Of a stretch of 44,247 nucleotides of DNA, positions 26,201 through 35,126 are shown one piece after another (positions within the stretch are counted from its first letter, which is position 1; every line of letters starts with the position of its first letter). The position numbers and the translations under genes are program-made. The notes beneath the pieces were generated by a model that ran no database searches, had not been told where the DNA came from, and saw only the letters and a list, made by a program, of their open reading frames with translations. The stretch covers positions 1-44,247 of the forward strand of contig DAOUSN010000020.1 of NCBI GenBank assembly GCA_030627205.1, read 5' to 3'. This DNA comes from Methylococcaceae bacterium (GTDB lineage: Bacteria > Pseudomonadota > Gammaproteobacteria > Methylococcales > Methylomonadaceae).

Positions 26201-28179
26201 CCTTCTGAATCCGAATATTCCCAATAATAATCGCGCTGTTCTTTGATTAATTTAGCGACAATTTCGGTATTACCTTGTAATTTTCCGTCGAAAGTGGCTT
26301 TAATTAAATCAAATTTAATTTCACTGCTATCAGGAATATCGGTTAAGGGTATTTGCGAACGAATCCCAATTAAGGTTTTTTGGGGCCAAGTAATAAAATT
26401 AATTGAGCGCGTCACAGGACGACCGCCTGTTTCAAATAAACTATTAATGACTTTAATGGTCATCGAACTATTTTTAGTTTTTTTCCAACGAGAAGGCACT
26501 TTTAAGGTCGCTAGACCTTTATCATTCAAATTAATATCATTTAATTCATAAAACTTAACTTTTGGTTTTTCATCCGCTAAACCAAAATAATAATCCTTCA
26601 GGCTCTTAATAGGCTGACGGTTTTGTTTAATAATAACTTTGGTACTTAGTCGATTATTAGCCGCAGGCGCACCGTATAAATATTGCCCCGAAACTGGAAT
26701 TTTTAAAGTCGATAATCCATCTGTCCAATAATCACGAGGCGGTTGTTGACCCAGTAATAACTCCATCCGCTCAGGTAAAAAAGCCTCTACTTTAAATTTA
26801 TATTGATGATAGGTTTTTCCTGCGGTTTCTAATTCGAGTGTCCAATTTCCTGTCATCGCATTATCGGGTAATTGATAATCCGTTTGATAATAGCCTTGAT
26901 TTTTAGTGTGAGGATGCCATGTAAAATACTTGATTTTCTGACCATCAGCGCGTTTTATCACCGCATTTATAGGAGGGTATTTAATCGCTTTCGCATCGGC
27001 ATTACGGACGATGGCACTAAAGGTAATGGTTTCACCCGGACGATAAATATCTCTTGGACTGTAAGTAAAAATTTCAATCGGTTTTTGTTCACGCCCTTTT
27101 ACTTTAAATTCGGATAAATCCAACGCAGGGGAATTTAATTTTAAAATTGAAAGGTGATTATTTTTACGCGCAATTAATAATTGAGCTTTTTCATAACTGC
27201 CAAAATGAGCCTGACCTTCTGAATCAGTTTTAATCTTTGCAAGTTCTTTTTCATTAATATCAAATAAGGTTAAGTCTACCCCAGAAACCGCTTTACCTGT
27301 GGCTAGAGAACTTATTTGTACGCTTAATTTATCCTTAAACATCCGTACATGCAGCCCTAAATCACTAACCACAAAGTAAGTGACTTGATAGTCATTTTCA
27401 AAGTCTTCTACCTTTTTCATGGTTGCTAAATAAATGCCTGGTTTTTTTAGCTTCTCAATTGAAGCTAAATCTAAATGCGTTGTGTGGCGAGTGTTTTTCG
27501 GAGGGTTTAAATCAAAGCGTCCTGTATAAACTAAATCAATAAAGGGACGATATTCTTGCAATTCATACCCCCCTTGTTGCGTGCGTCCTCGCCATTCGTT
27601 TAAAAAATGATTCATTTTATCACTTTTGACACGATAAAAATTTACATCGACGGCATTAATATTAGTGACAACAATGGGAAGCCCTTTTGCTAATTTTGCA
27701 GGTAATACCGAACCTTTACTCGCAAAACGTACTTGTGGCTGCATTTTTCGGGTTTTTATTTTTTTAGTAACCGCTTTTGCTAATTGTTTAGCCGTTGCCG
27801 ATTTTAATCCGCCTAAAATATCAACCGTATAATGACTTGAAGGATTAATCGTTGGAAAATAAACCACTAAACCACTGCTTGATAATTCCCAGCTTCCCTT
27901 TATCTGCTGCCCTTTTTTATCACTGACTTTAAAAAAAGATTGAAAATTTTCAGCGGGATTTAAGGGGACAGTTAAGGTTACTGCTAACGCTGAACCCTTG
28001 TTATAATTCTGCTCACTTATATTAGCAATGGTTAATTCAATCCCTGCATAGTGTTGTTTTACAACCGTCAAATCAAAAGGCTTTTCTTTTGATGTAGTTG
28101 CTTTTGATTCTGAGCTAGAGTCACAACCGCTGATAAAAATAACAAGACAAATTAAGAAAGAGGAAAATATATTATTCAT
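23269..28179 (-). CDS. Alpha-2-macroglobulin family lipoprotein with thioester
   Basis: A 1636-residue bacterial alpha-2-macroglobulin of the YfhM type, a periplasmic protease trap anchored to a membrane by lipid. The start is ATG 28179, preceded by GAGA: it yields MNNIFSSFLICLVIFISGC, a lipoprotein signal with lipobox ISG-C. Earlier in-frame starts (28191, 28263) would add non-signal sequence. Macroglobulin domains repeat through the first 1000 residues (for example YSPRDIYRPGETITFSAIVR). The thioester motif YPYGCLEQT is intact at about 1157-1162, and a C-terminal receptor-like domain ends in GIGRTFTKVNVF. The usual partner, penicillin-binding protein 1C (pbpC), is not next to it here. The family is certain; the target proteases are unknown. 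Confidence 0.94.
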   Translation of the reverse strand: MNNIFSSFLICLVIFISGCDSSSESKATTSKEKPFDLTVVKQHYAGIELTIANISEQNYNKGSALAVTLTVPLNPAENFQSFFKVSDKKGQQIKGSWELSSSGLVVYFPTINPSSHYTVDILGGLKSATAKQLAKAVTKKIKTRKMQPQVRFASKGSVLPAKLAKGLPIVVTNINAVDVNFYRVKSDKMNHFLNEWRGRTQQGGYELQEYRPFIDLVYTGRFDLNPPKNTRHTTHLDLASIEKLKKPGIYLATMKKVEDFENDYQVTYFVVSDLGLHVRMFKDKLSVQISSLATGKAVSGVDLTLFDINEKELAKIKTDSEGQAHFGSYEKAQLLIARKNNHLSILKLNSPALDLSEFKVKGREQKPIEIFTYSPRDIYRPGETITFSAIVRNADAKAIKYPPINAVIKRADGQKIKYFTWHPHTKNQGYYQTDYQLPDNAMTGNWTLELETAGKTYHQYKFKVEAFLPERMELLLGQQPPRDYWTDGLSTLKIPVSGQYLYGAPAANNRLSTKVIIKQNRQPIKSLKDYYFGLADEKPKVKFYELNDINLNDKGLATLKVPSRWKKTKNSSMTIKVINSLFETGGRPVTRSINFITWPQKTLIGIRSQIPLTDIPDSSEIKFDLIKATFDGKLQGNTEIVAKLIKEQRDYYWEYSDSEGWHSEHTQKNYQVFEQRLNLEAKKAVTLTVPVEWGSYLLVIKDTKTGQKSSVRFYAGSGWHENENEINQSARPERVVIELDKKNYQAGESVKLKVTPPYTGHGFISVESGDEQLWFKRVNVPAEGLKIDIPIKKEWARHDLYISAIVFRAGDAKEKITPNRAIGIVHLPLNRDNRQLQVSIDAPTGEIRPETTLISTIKIANAKAGQKNYVTLAAVDVGVLNITNYKTPDPFKWFFEPRRYGVDQRDIYNKIIELVDGNVTKARFGGDADKHAGGARPDSEIKIVSLFSGLVETNAQGEAQIKLSIPDFNGRLRLMAVAFNDEQFGAADTEVTIAAPVIAEVSLPRFLAAGDQAELTLDLRNQSGESQTLNLIFSATSPIKLIDNKPLTITLKDKQKQVFRLPLVAENNFGQSLITLQLRNANGAKEVIKFKREWRLGTRPAYPATALIQRRLIKQGESITLESNLTNILLDSATAQLNISANPPIAIKSHLKHLLQYPYGCLEQTISSTYPWLSVNARNIKEWGLAQVLINNKPLNINDKSRFIDRSISRIAGMQRSNGGFGLWSNNDREEHWLTAYAVDFLLDAKDDGASIPQEMLDKALKRLAEYLNQRGNMYGQSYSQSPKHTSFAYKAYAAYVLSRVNRAPLGTLRTLYDHHRKEAKSGLPLTHLGIALFNQGDQLKGKQAINLGINKPRNDYFYLGDYGSRLRDLTLMSYLLNKQPIVSKLAANLIFQLGDELANRDYLSTQERNALFRTGVLLKNKPQQGWQGHLSLDERVMGLKQKGTYHKNFQGDNLPQTITFTAESIAPLYMHYGIQAYPRTAPPMQMDTIQVERNYYNLQGERVRLDQVISGDVFLVHLNITAKKRIKDALVIDLIPAGFEIENQNLENNLKIDSFKIGKQTILRMQNYSQVKYQQYLDDRYIAAIDLNKNQVNHVFYLMRAVTKGNFVNPPPYVEDMYRPYIRGIGRTFTKVNVF

Positions 28180-28310
28180 AGAATTTCTCATTGCAATGGA
28201 GAGGTAATTAATTATATCATTGGTTAGAGATAGTAAAATATTCTTTAGAAATAATTTATTCACGCGTAAAATGAAGATTACTTATTATAAAAATTAGAAC
28301 TGAATTGAAT

Positions 28311-28373
28311 TTTCATTTATTTCATTTATTTCATTTATTTCATTTATTTCATTTATTTCATTTATTTCATTTA
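28311..28373. repeat. 9-bp tandem repeat, seven perfect copies
   Basis: The unit TTTCATTTA is repeated seven times without error from 28311, then decays (TTTCCTTCA and so on up to about 28400). It lies in the intergenic space between the divergent alpha-2-macroglobulin and BatB-BatC genes. Minus-strand frames hit stops or give no start in most phases, so it is not coding. Array length could vary by slippage and alter promoter spacing on either side. Confidence 0.95.
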
Positions 28374-28477
28374 TTTCCTTCATTTTTCTTCATTTCTTTT
28401 ATTATATTACTAACTTTATTTTTATGGGAACTGGTATTATGTCAGTTTCGTAAAGCTTTAATTAATCACTAGGATTT

Positions 28478-30283
28478 ATGAGTATAGAATTTCATTTTAT
28501 TAGACCTTATTGGCTGTTTGCCTTAATTCTCTGTTGTATATTTATCATATTAATAGTCAAGCATAAACTTCAACGTGGAAGTTGGACAAGTGTTTGTGAT
28601 GAGGATTTATTACCTTATATTTTGCAACATAAACCAACAACACAGAAAAAAGGAGTAGTAATCAGCACAGCTATTGCATCAATAATAACTATTTTAGCTT
28701 TAGCAGGACCTACATGGGAACGCTTACCTGCTCCTGTTTTTAGAAATGATTCTGGATTAGTGATTGCATTGGATTTATCACGCTCTATGTTGGTAAATGA
28801 TGTTAAACCCAGCAGATTAATTCGTGCAAAATATAAAATTGCTGATATTTTAGAGCAACGTAAAGACGGGCAAACTGCTTTAATTGTTTATGCTGGAGAT
28901 GCGTTTACGGTGACCCCATTAACGACAGATAATGCAACAATTACTGGACAATTAACTGCACTTACGCCTGAAATCATACCAAGTTCAGGTTCTAATACAG
29001 CTTTAGCTTTAGAACAAGCAGTTAATTTATTTAAGCAAGCAGGTTTACAAAAAGGTCATATTTTATTGATTACTGACGGAGTTAACTTAGCAGATAACCT
29101 TAGATTTATTAAAGAATTTTCTCGTTACCAATTGTCTATTCTAGCCGTTGGAACAAAAAATGGCGCACCAATTCAATTACCGCAAGGCGGGTTTTTGAAA
29201 GATAAACAAGGAAATATTGTTATCCCTAAATTATTATTAAATGAATTACAGCAATTAGCGACCGTAGGTAATGGCGATTTACAAATAATTAGCGATGATG
29301 ATAGTGATATTAAATCCTTACTAAATACCATAAATAATAGTGTAAAAAATACTACTAATGAAATTCAAGAAGACTTTTTATTAGAACAATGGGATGATAA
29401 AGGCGCGTGGTTGCTTTTACTAGTTCTACCATTAGTAGCAGTAAACTTTAGACGAGGATTATTAACCCTTACTTTTTTATTGGTACTTCCTTTTCCTAAA
29501 AATAGCTATGCGTTTGAATGGCAAGATCTATGGGAAACTAATAATCAACAAGCACAAAAAATGTATCAACAGCAAGATTTTTCAGCTGCAGCAGAAAGCT
29601 TTAATGATCCTAATTGGAAAGCTATATCTCAGTACAAAGCAGGTCAATATGATAAAGTGTTAGAGACCTTAAAAAATGAAAAAACCGCTGATAGTTTTTA
29701 TAATCAAGGTAACGCATTAGCAAAAAATGGTAAATTATCAGAAGCAATAAAAAGTTATGAACAAGCACTTAAGATTGATGCTAATAATGAAGATAGTTTG
29801 TATAATAAAAAATTAGTAGAAGATGCTTTAGAAAAACAAAAGAAACAAAAGAAACAAAAGAAAAAACAAGACCAGCAACAGCAAGATAAAAATCAGGATT
29901 CTAAGAAATCTAAAGATAATAAAGAAGAGGACACCAAGAAGTCAGAATCTTCTAAAGATAAAAAAGATGACGATGAGAAAGAATCATCTTCTAAAGATAC
30001 TAAAAATAAAGAAGATACTAAAAAAACCGAAGAAGAGCAACGAGCAGATGAAAAGTCTGGACAAGATGATCAAGCTAAAAAGGAATCTGAACCCGAAAAA
30101 GAACAGCCAAATAAACAATCTGAGCAAGTAGCGCCGGCTTCACCTATAGATGAAACTAAGCAGGCCGATGCCCAGTGGTTAAATCGTATCCCTGATGACC
30201 CCGCTGGTTTATTGCGCCGTAAGTTTCAATATCAATATAAATTACGAAAACGCAATGAGGATAAAAATGCACCAACATGGTAA
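28478..30283 (+). CDS. BatB-BatC fusion: membrane VWA domain plus TPR protein
   Basis: 601 residues. Transmembrane segments lie at about 10-27 and 60-78. A von Willebrand A domain at about 93-280 has an intact MIDAS (D99-x-S101-x-S103, with later LLITDGVNL). A transmembrane pair lies at about 312-345. TPR repeats occupy about 352-450 (FYNQGNALAKNGKLSEAIKS). A Lys/Glu/Asp/Ser/Gln low-complexity stretch fills about 455-570, and the conserved BatC end is WLNRIPDDPAGLLRRKFQYQ. In the Bacteroides aerotolerance operons these modules accompany MoxR, BatA and BatD, none of which is adjacent here. AGGA precedes the ATG. A role in envelope stress or chaperone-type MoxR function is known only for relatives. 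Confidence 0.88.
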   Translation: MSIEFHFIRPYWLFALILCCIFIILIVKHKLQRGSWTSVCDEDLLPYILQHKPTTQKKGVVISTAIASIITILALAGPTWERLPAPVFRNDSGLVIALDLSRSMLVNDVKPSRLIRAKYKIADILEQRKDGQTALIVYAGDAFTVTPLTTDNATITGQLTALTPEIIPSSGSNTALALEQAVNLFKQAGLQKGHILLITDGVNLADNLRFIKEFSRYQLSILAVGTKNGAPIQLPQGGFLKDKQGNIVIPKLLLNELQQLATVGNGDLQIISDDDSDIKSLLNTINNSVKNTTNEIQEDFLLEQWDDKGAWLLLLVLPLVAVNFRRGLLTLTFLLVLPFPKNSYAFEWQDLWETNNQQAQKMYQQQDFSAAAESFNDPNWKAISQYKAGQYDKVLETLKNEKTADSFYNQGNALAKNGKLSEAIKSYEQALKIDANNEDSLYNKKLVEDALEKQKKQKKQKKKQDQQQQDKNQDSKKSKDNKEEDTKKSESSKDKKDDDEKESSSKDTKNKEDTKKTEEEQRADEKSGQDDQAKKESEPEKEQPNKQSEQVAPASPIDETKQADAQWLNRIPDDPAGLLRRKFQYQYKLRKRNEDKNAPTW

Positions 30284-30288
30284 TTATT

Positions 30289-30933
30289 ATGAATAAACAC
30301 TGTTTTAATGAGGCAGAACGCCGAGGTGTTTATCGTGCTATTGCAGAACGTCGAGATATGCGTCATTTTTTATCTGACCCCATTGATGAAACTGTTTTAA
30401 GGCGTTTACTGGAAGCTGCTCATCAGGCTGGAAGTGTTGGATTAATGCAACCATGGCGGTTTATTAGGATTACATCAACTAAACGGCGACAAGAGATTCA
30501 GCAGTTAGTTGAGCAAGAACGAATACAAACTGCTAAAGCATTAGGTAAGCGTGAAAGTGAATTTATGAAGTTAAAAATTGAAGGAATTCTTGACTGTGGT
30601 GAACTCTTAGTCGTTGCTTTACCAGATAAGCGTGAGTCATATATTTTTGGTCGTCGAACTTTGCCAGAAATGGATGTAGCATCATGTGCTTGTGCTATTC
30701 AAAACTTATGGTTAGCGGCGCGTGCTGAAGGTTTAGGCTTAGGTTGGGTATCTATGTTTGATCCTGATGCCTTAGCTAAATTATTACAAATGCCAGCAGG
30801 AAGTCAGACCATTGCTATTTTATGTTTAGGGCATGTTGATGAATTTTATAAAAAACCAATGTTAGAAATTGAAAATTGGACAAATTCACGACCTTTAAAA
30901 GAATTTATTTTTGAAAATAATTGGCATGAATAA
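30289..30933 (+). CDS. bluB: 5,6-dimethylbenzimidazole synthase
   Basis: BluB fragments reduced FMN with oxygen to make dimethylbenzimidazole, the lower ligand of cobalamin. Nitroreductase fold, about 214 residues. The signature GVYRAIAERRDMRHFLSDP, then AHQAGSVGLMQPWRFIRIT (FMN pocket) and the C-terminal LGHVDEF match BluB rather than general nitroreductases. Two starts are possible: ATG 30277 overlaps the BatB-BatC stop, and ATG 30289 gives the family-typical MNKHCFNEAERRGVY; I use the latter. No other cobalamin genes are nearby. Its presence implies aerobic or microaerobic life and B12 use or synthesis. Confidence 0.93.
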   Translation: MNKHCFNEAERRGVYRAIAERRDMRHFLSDPIDETVLRRLLEAAHQAGSVGLMQPWRFIRITSTKRRQEIQQLVEQERIQTAKALGKRESEFMKLKIEGILDCGELLVVALPDKRESYIFGRRTLPEMDVASCACAIQNLWLAARAEGLGLGWVSMFDPDALAKLLQMPAGSQTIAILCLGHVDEFYKKPMLEIENWTNSRPLKEFIFENNWHE

Positions 30934-32896
30934 TATCATCTCGGCGCTAGAATTTAAATTACCAAAATCATTGTGCTTTGCTTGGTTATTACGTGAGGAT
31001 GCTAGAAAAGGCAGAGCTATTGATGATATAGAGGCTCAAAAAGACTTTTTAATCTGGTGGTTGTTACATGGTCAACAAGAATACCCCCTGATTAGTCCGT
31101 TAGATAATGAAACGCGAGCAGCCTTATTTTAACCATTGGAGGCTTATCCTAAACACGGTTATTTTGGTGTTAGGCGTTTATTAAAATATATTTATTCGAT
31201 TAGAGAAGATATACAAGCATTGTTTAAATTGGATCATAAGCAAGATGTTATTAAATTAAATCAATGGTTTTATTTATGCGGATTAAAAGAGCATGGATAT
31301 TTAGAACTTATTGATAAATACACATTAGCTTATTTGAACCAACCGATGGTAGATTTTTGGCATCCAGAAAATAACTCAACTGAATTAACTTTATTATCTC
31401 CATTACTATTTTTTACTTGGTCATTAGACGCGAATATTCAAGCTCTTTTCAACTTAAAGACAGCGTCAGGACGTGAACATTTTTTAGGATGGTTTTTTTT
31501 GAAGGGGTTTATAATTTAAAAATAGACAGCTTATTAACCGATGGTTGGATTTATAATTTAGATGATGTTGTTAAATTAAATCAACAGATTGAGTTACCAC
31601 GATTACCTTATTTAGCATGGAAATCTCGTGATGACTTACAAAATAATTTTGATATTAATACCTCTAAAGGTCGGCAGTTATTGGCTAATTGGGTAAATGT
31701 TACTTTAGAAAATGAACTATCTTCGCAATGGTTAAAGCAAAGACGATTACAACAAAAACAGGCATTAGGGGTTAATTTAATCGGTTTTGCTTTTGGTGAA
31801 TTAGGTATTGGTGAAGATTTACGAATGGCAGCGGCAGCCTGTGATTCTGTAGGAATTTCTTATACAATCATAAATATATCACCTGGAAAATTAGTTAGGG
31901 AAAATGATCAAATATTAGCTAAAATTATTGAAAAAGAATCAAACAGCATTAATTATTTCATCAATATATTTTGTTTAACTGGATTTGATAATGTTAGAGT
32001 TTATTTAGAGCAAGGTGCGTCACTTTTTGATAATCATTATAATATTGGTTGGTGGCCATGGGAGCTGCCAGTTTGGCCAGAACAATGGTTAGGTGCTTTT
32101 GATGTTATTGATGAAATTTGGGCTGCGACTACTTATACGCAAACAATGTATCAACAAGCGACAAATAAACCTGTTACTCTAATGCCACTACCTGTTTGTG
32201 TTGAAAGAGCTATTTTTGTTTCACGAAATGAGCTTGGCTTACCTGAAAATAAAATTTTATTTTTATATGTTTTTGATTTTAATTCTTATTTAGAAAGAAA
32301 AAACCCACAAGCAGCTATTCATGCTTTTATTAAAGCCTTTGCAAAAAATAATACCGATGTTGGTTTAGTGTTAAAAACCATGAACAGTAATCCTGATAAT
32401 CCCCAATGGAAAAGCATTTAAAGCTTTATGTGAAATAGATGATCGTATTGTTTTATTGGAAAAAACTTTAGACAGGGAAAAAGTTTTAGGCCTAATTGAC
32501 AGTTGTGATATTTACTTATCATTGCATTGAGCGGAAGGGTTTGGGCGAACTCCTGCAGGAGCGATGTTATTTGGAAAACCAGTGATTGCGACTGACTTTT
32601 CAGGGACAACTGATTTTATTAATCAACAAACTGGACTACCTGTTAGCTGGCAAAAGAAAATGTTAAAAAAAGGTGATTATCCTTTTATTACCACAGAAAG
32701 TAATGCTTATTGGGCAGAACCTGATATTGGTCACGCTGCAAAACAAATGCAACTAGTTTTACAATCAGCTAATAATAAAAGTTTACAAGATAAAACTAGA
32801 AAATTTGCATTACAACAATTTTCATTATTGCGTATTGGTAAATTAATTAAACAACGTTTGCGGGAAATAAAAAACAATGGAAGGAATAATGAGTAA
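30926..32896 (+). pseudogene. Broken GT4-type glycosyltransferase gene (two stops, two frameshifts)
   Basis: Conceptual repair gives about 655 residues. The N-terminal third has four imperfect repeats of about 85 residues built on W-x3-R-[ED]-D-x-Q-x2-F...G-R...W. Then comes a GT4 glycosyltransferase: LGVNLIGFAFGELGIGEDLR, NIGWWPWELPVWPEQW, and AEGFGRTPAGAMLFGKPVIA in the donor-binding half. Lesions: TAA at 31130-31132 (CAA expected in ALF-Q-PLEAYP); a shift in the T8 run 31493-31500; a shift in the A-run near 32410-32413; TGA at 32528-32530 (CGA expected in SLH-R-AEGFG). Both nonsense changes fit C-to-T transitions. The start overlaps the bluB stop. Assembly error could explain the homopolymer shifts but hardly the stops. 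Confidence 0.85.
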
Positions 32897-33635
32897 TGAT
32901 ATAAAAATATGTATAGATTTAATAGATGATGAATTATTATCTGGCTGGTTTATCAATAATAAATTTCCAGAAAATGATCAATTATCGCTTTATATTGATG
33001 ATGAATATAAGGCAGTTACTTTGGCTAATCTTGAACGTGAAGATGTTAAAGAAGAGCATGGACAATTACATTGTGGATTTTCTTTTGAGATAGAACAGTT
33101 TTTAGGATTTAGATGTCTTAAATTAAAATCTGCCGATAAAACAGTGATTTTTACACATACAAATAAAGCTGAAAACATAGATCCTCCTTTAGATTTAACC
33201 ATGGCTTATTCACAACAACGTCATCAACAATTGCAAAGAATGAAAATTGATTTGAGCAAACCTATTAATGGAAGTAATTGGTATGACATTGAACCAACAG
33301 GGCGGTGGGGCGGGCCTGAACTTGAAAGTGAGATTATTATCCCTGCTTTAGTTGCTGGGAATTATGAACTAAAATTAAAAATTGATAATCATTTTTGTGA
33401 TTTAGCAACCATGAAAGTTTTTCTTAATAATGACTGTATAAATTTTTCAAATACTGAGTTTCTTGCCCCTGTTATTTTACAGGCTAAAGTAGCAGTAACT
33501 AAAGAGTTTCCTTGTTGGAAATTAAGGTTTAAATATTCAAAATTTTGCTCTCCTGATGACAATATGGCAGAACAACGAAAATTAGCCATTTTTCTTGAAA
33601 CAGTTACTTTTAATAAAATAACAACTTTAAATTAA
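32889..33635 (+). CDS. Two-domain beta-sandwich protein associated with surface glycan genes
   Basis: 248 residues from ATG 32889, which has GGAAGG just ahead; an upstream ATG at 32877 would overlap that ribosome site. The N-terminal domain (LLSGWFINNKFPENDQLSLY to HGQLHCGFSFEIE) resembles the small domains reading GW-x-(I/F)-(D/N)...L-x2-DG...GF-x-F that are often appended to LPS glycosyltransferases. The C-terminal domain (NWYDIEPTGRWGGPELESEI, then LVAGNYELKLKI) looks like a carbohydrate-type beta-sandwich. No signal peptide or membrane segment. It overlaps the tail of the broken glycosyltransferase by 8 bp and probably served with it. No family name or reaction can be given. Confidence 0.7.
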   Translation: MSNDIKICIDLIDDELLSGWFINNKFPENDQLSLYIDDEYKAVTLANLEREDVKEEHGQLHCGFSFEIEQFLGFRCLKLKSADKTVIFTHTNKAENIDPPLDLTMAYSQQRHQQLQRMKIDLSKPINGSNWYDIEPTGRWGGPELESEIIIPALVAGNYELKLKIDNHFCDLATMKVFLNNDCINFSNTEFLAPVILQAKVAVTKEFPCWKLRFKYSKFCSPDDNMAEQRKLAIFLETVTFNKITTLN

Positions 33636-33641
33636 TATACC

Positions 33642-35126
33642 ATGAAAATATTGACTGTTTGCAGTAGTCCATACCTATCACTTGAGCCTATTACTCAAAT
33701 ATTAGATAATGCCGGGCTTGCCAAAGGACTAGCTAATAAAGATAACAAGCAAAGTTATCAACAATGGCATGAGCAGGTTTTTACGGCTTATGAGCAAGAT
33801 TGTTCAGGTTTATTGATTGAACAGGCATTAAAGCCTGGAAAAGTTTGGCAAGATATGGCGGGGCAACTAATATATGCTAATTTAAATCAAAAACAATGGT
33901 ATTGGGAAGCTTCAAAAGCTGGGTGGTTATTAGAGTTTTGGTATGATTTAGAACCACAACATCGGTTTGCATTGATTTATTCGCCACCACAGATAGGAAT
34001 TAGTCATTGTTTATTACATCCCTCGATGCAAAATGAAAATTTAGAATCGGTAATAAATAGCTGGATTAATTATCACCTTGAGTTATTGCGTTTTTACCAT
34101 GCTCATCAAGATAAATGTATTTTGGTTAATTTTGAACAATGTTTGGCTTATCCGAATGAATTTATTAAAATTTGTAAACAATCTTTAGGATTTATTGTTG
34201 ATGAAAAAGTAGATTTACAAATTGATTTAACAACTAATACTATGCAGTGTATTGAAGATGAATTATTTCGTCTTCTTATTAATGAATATCCCCAAGTTAA
34301 GCAGTTGTATGAAGAATTAACAGCATCAGCAACGCCATTTGCTCAATTAAAATATAACGATTCTATTATTAATGTAAAGGATCAAAAAGATTATTTGGAA
34401 ACTGTTTGGAAGAGTTATAGAAAAATACAAATACAGCAAATAGAAGCCTCTAGAATAGAAACAACTCAAGAAAATAAACTAGTAGATCCTAAAGAACTTG
34501 AAACTGAAAATGAATTAATGTTATTACAGTTACATCAGGTTCAAGAAGAATTTGAGCATTACTTTTTAAAGCATCAAGAGTTAGAAAATTCTATTCAGAA
34601 ACATGGAGCTATTGGTTTTATTGAGCAACAATCACTAAATAATGTTCCAATAAAAGCGCAGTTAATTCAAGTAAAACTAGAGCCAGAAGCTTTAGTCATT
34701 GATTTAATTAATTTGCAATGGCAGCAACAAACTTGGTCAAATTATCGTTTACAAATCATAACGGCTACTTCAATTTATGAACAAATAACTACACCAGCAG
34801 CGATAAAATTACCTTTGCAAGCTAATAATTTATTGCCATTAAAGACTTGGCCACCACAAACAGCCGATGAAGATGGTGCATATTGGTTAATTGATTCCAG
34901 TTTACTTGAAAAAGAATTAGCACAAATGTCTTTTTATCCAGAAGATATAGAGTTTATTTATTACTTAGTAAAATATTTGTCTCCATGGTTAAAAACATTA
35001 GAAGAACAGTATTATGTGAGAAATAATAGTTGGAATGAATATTATCAGGTGCTAGAAGATCTTCAACTTAATCTTGAACCAATTATTAAGCTACAGAAAA
35101 ACATGTCCAGATCTCTTATTACATAA
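33642..35126 (+). CDS. Sulfotransferase-like protein with coiled coil
   Basis: 494 residues. The first 190 residues (MKILTVCSSPYLSLEPITQI, then WINYHLELLRFYHAHQDKCI and LVNFEQCLAYPNEFIKICKQ) resemble the sulfotransferase-like domain found in surface-polysaccharide clusters, although a clear PAPS-binding loop is not visible. The segment ELETENELMLLQLHQVQEEF at about 285-310 is a coiled coil that recurs in LPS-linked glycosyltransferase proteins. The C-terminal half is beta-rich (VKLEPEALVIDLINLQWQQQ) with Trp-rich stretches. It follows the beta-sandwich gene by 6 bp and its TAA overlaps the nadK ATG (TAATG). Function in surface glycan modification is inferred from context. Confidence 0.6.
   Translation: MKILTVCSSPYLSLEPITQILDNAGLAKGLANKDNKQSYQQWHEQVFTAYEQDCSGLLIEQALKPGKVWQDMAGQLIYANLNQKQWYWEASKAGWLLEFWYDLEPQHRFALIYSPPQIGISHCLLHPSMQNENLESVINSWINYHLELLRFYHAHQDKCILVNFEQCLAYPNEFIKICKQSLGFIVDEKVDLQIDLTTNTMQCIEDELFRLLINEYPQVKQLYEELTASATPFAQLKYNDSIINVKDQKDYLETVWKSYRKIQIQQIEASRIETTQENKLVDPKELETENELMLLQLHQVQEEFEHYFLKHQELENSIQKHGAIGFIEQQSLNNVPIKAQLIQVKLEPEALVIDLINLQWQQQTWSNYRLQIITATSIYEQITTPAAIKLPLQANNLLPLKTWPPQTADEDGAYWLIDSSLLEKELAQMSFYPEDIEFIYYLVKYLSPWLKTLEEQYYVRNNSWNEYYQVLEDLQLNLEPIIKLQKNMSRSLIT

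Noticed and set aside
28311-28400. Possible CRISPR-like array
   Set aside because: The unit is 9 bp with no spacers; it is a simple tandem repeat.
30926-32896. Possible programmed frameshifting or stop readthrough in the glycosyltransferase gene
   Set aside because: Four separate lesions with no slippery-site or stem-loop logic, and both stops are explained by single C-to-T changes, fit decay better.
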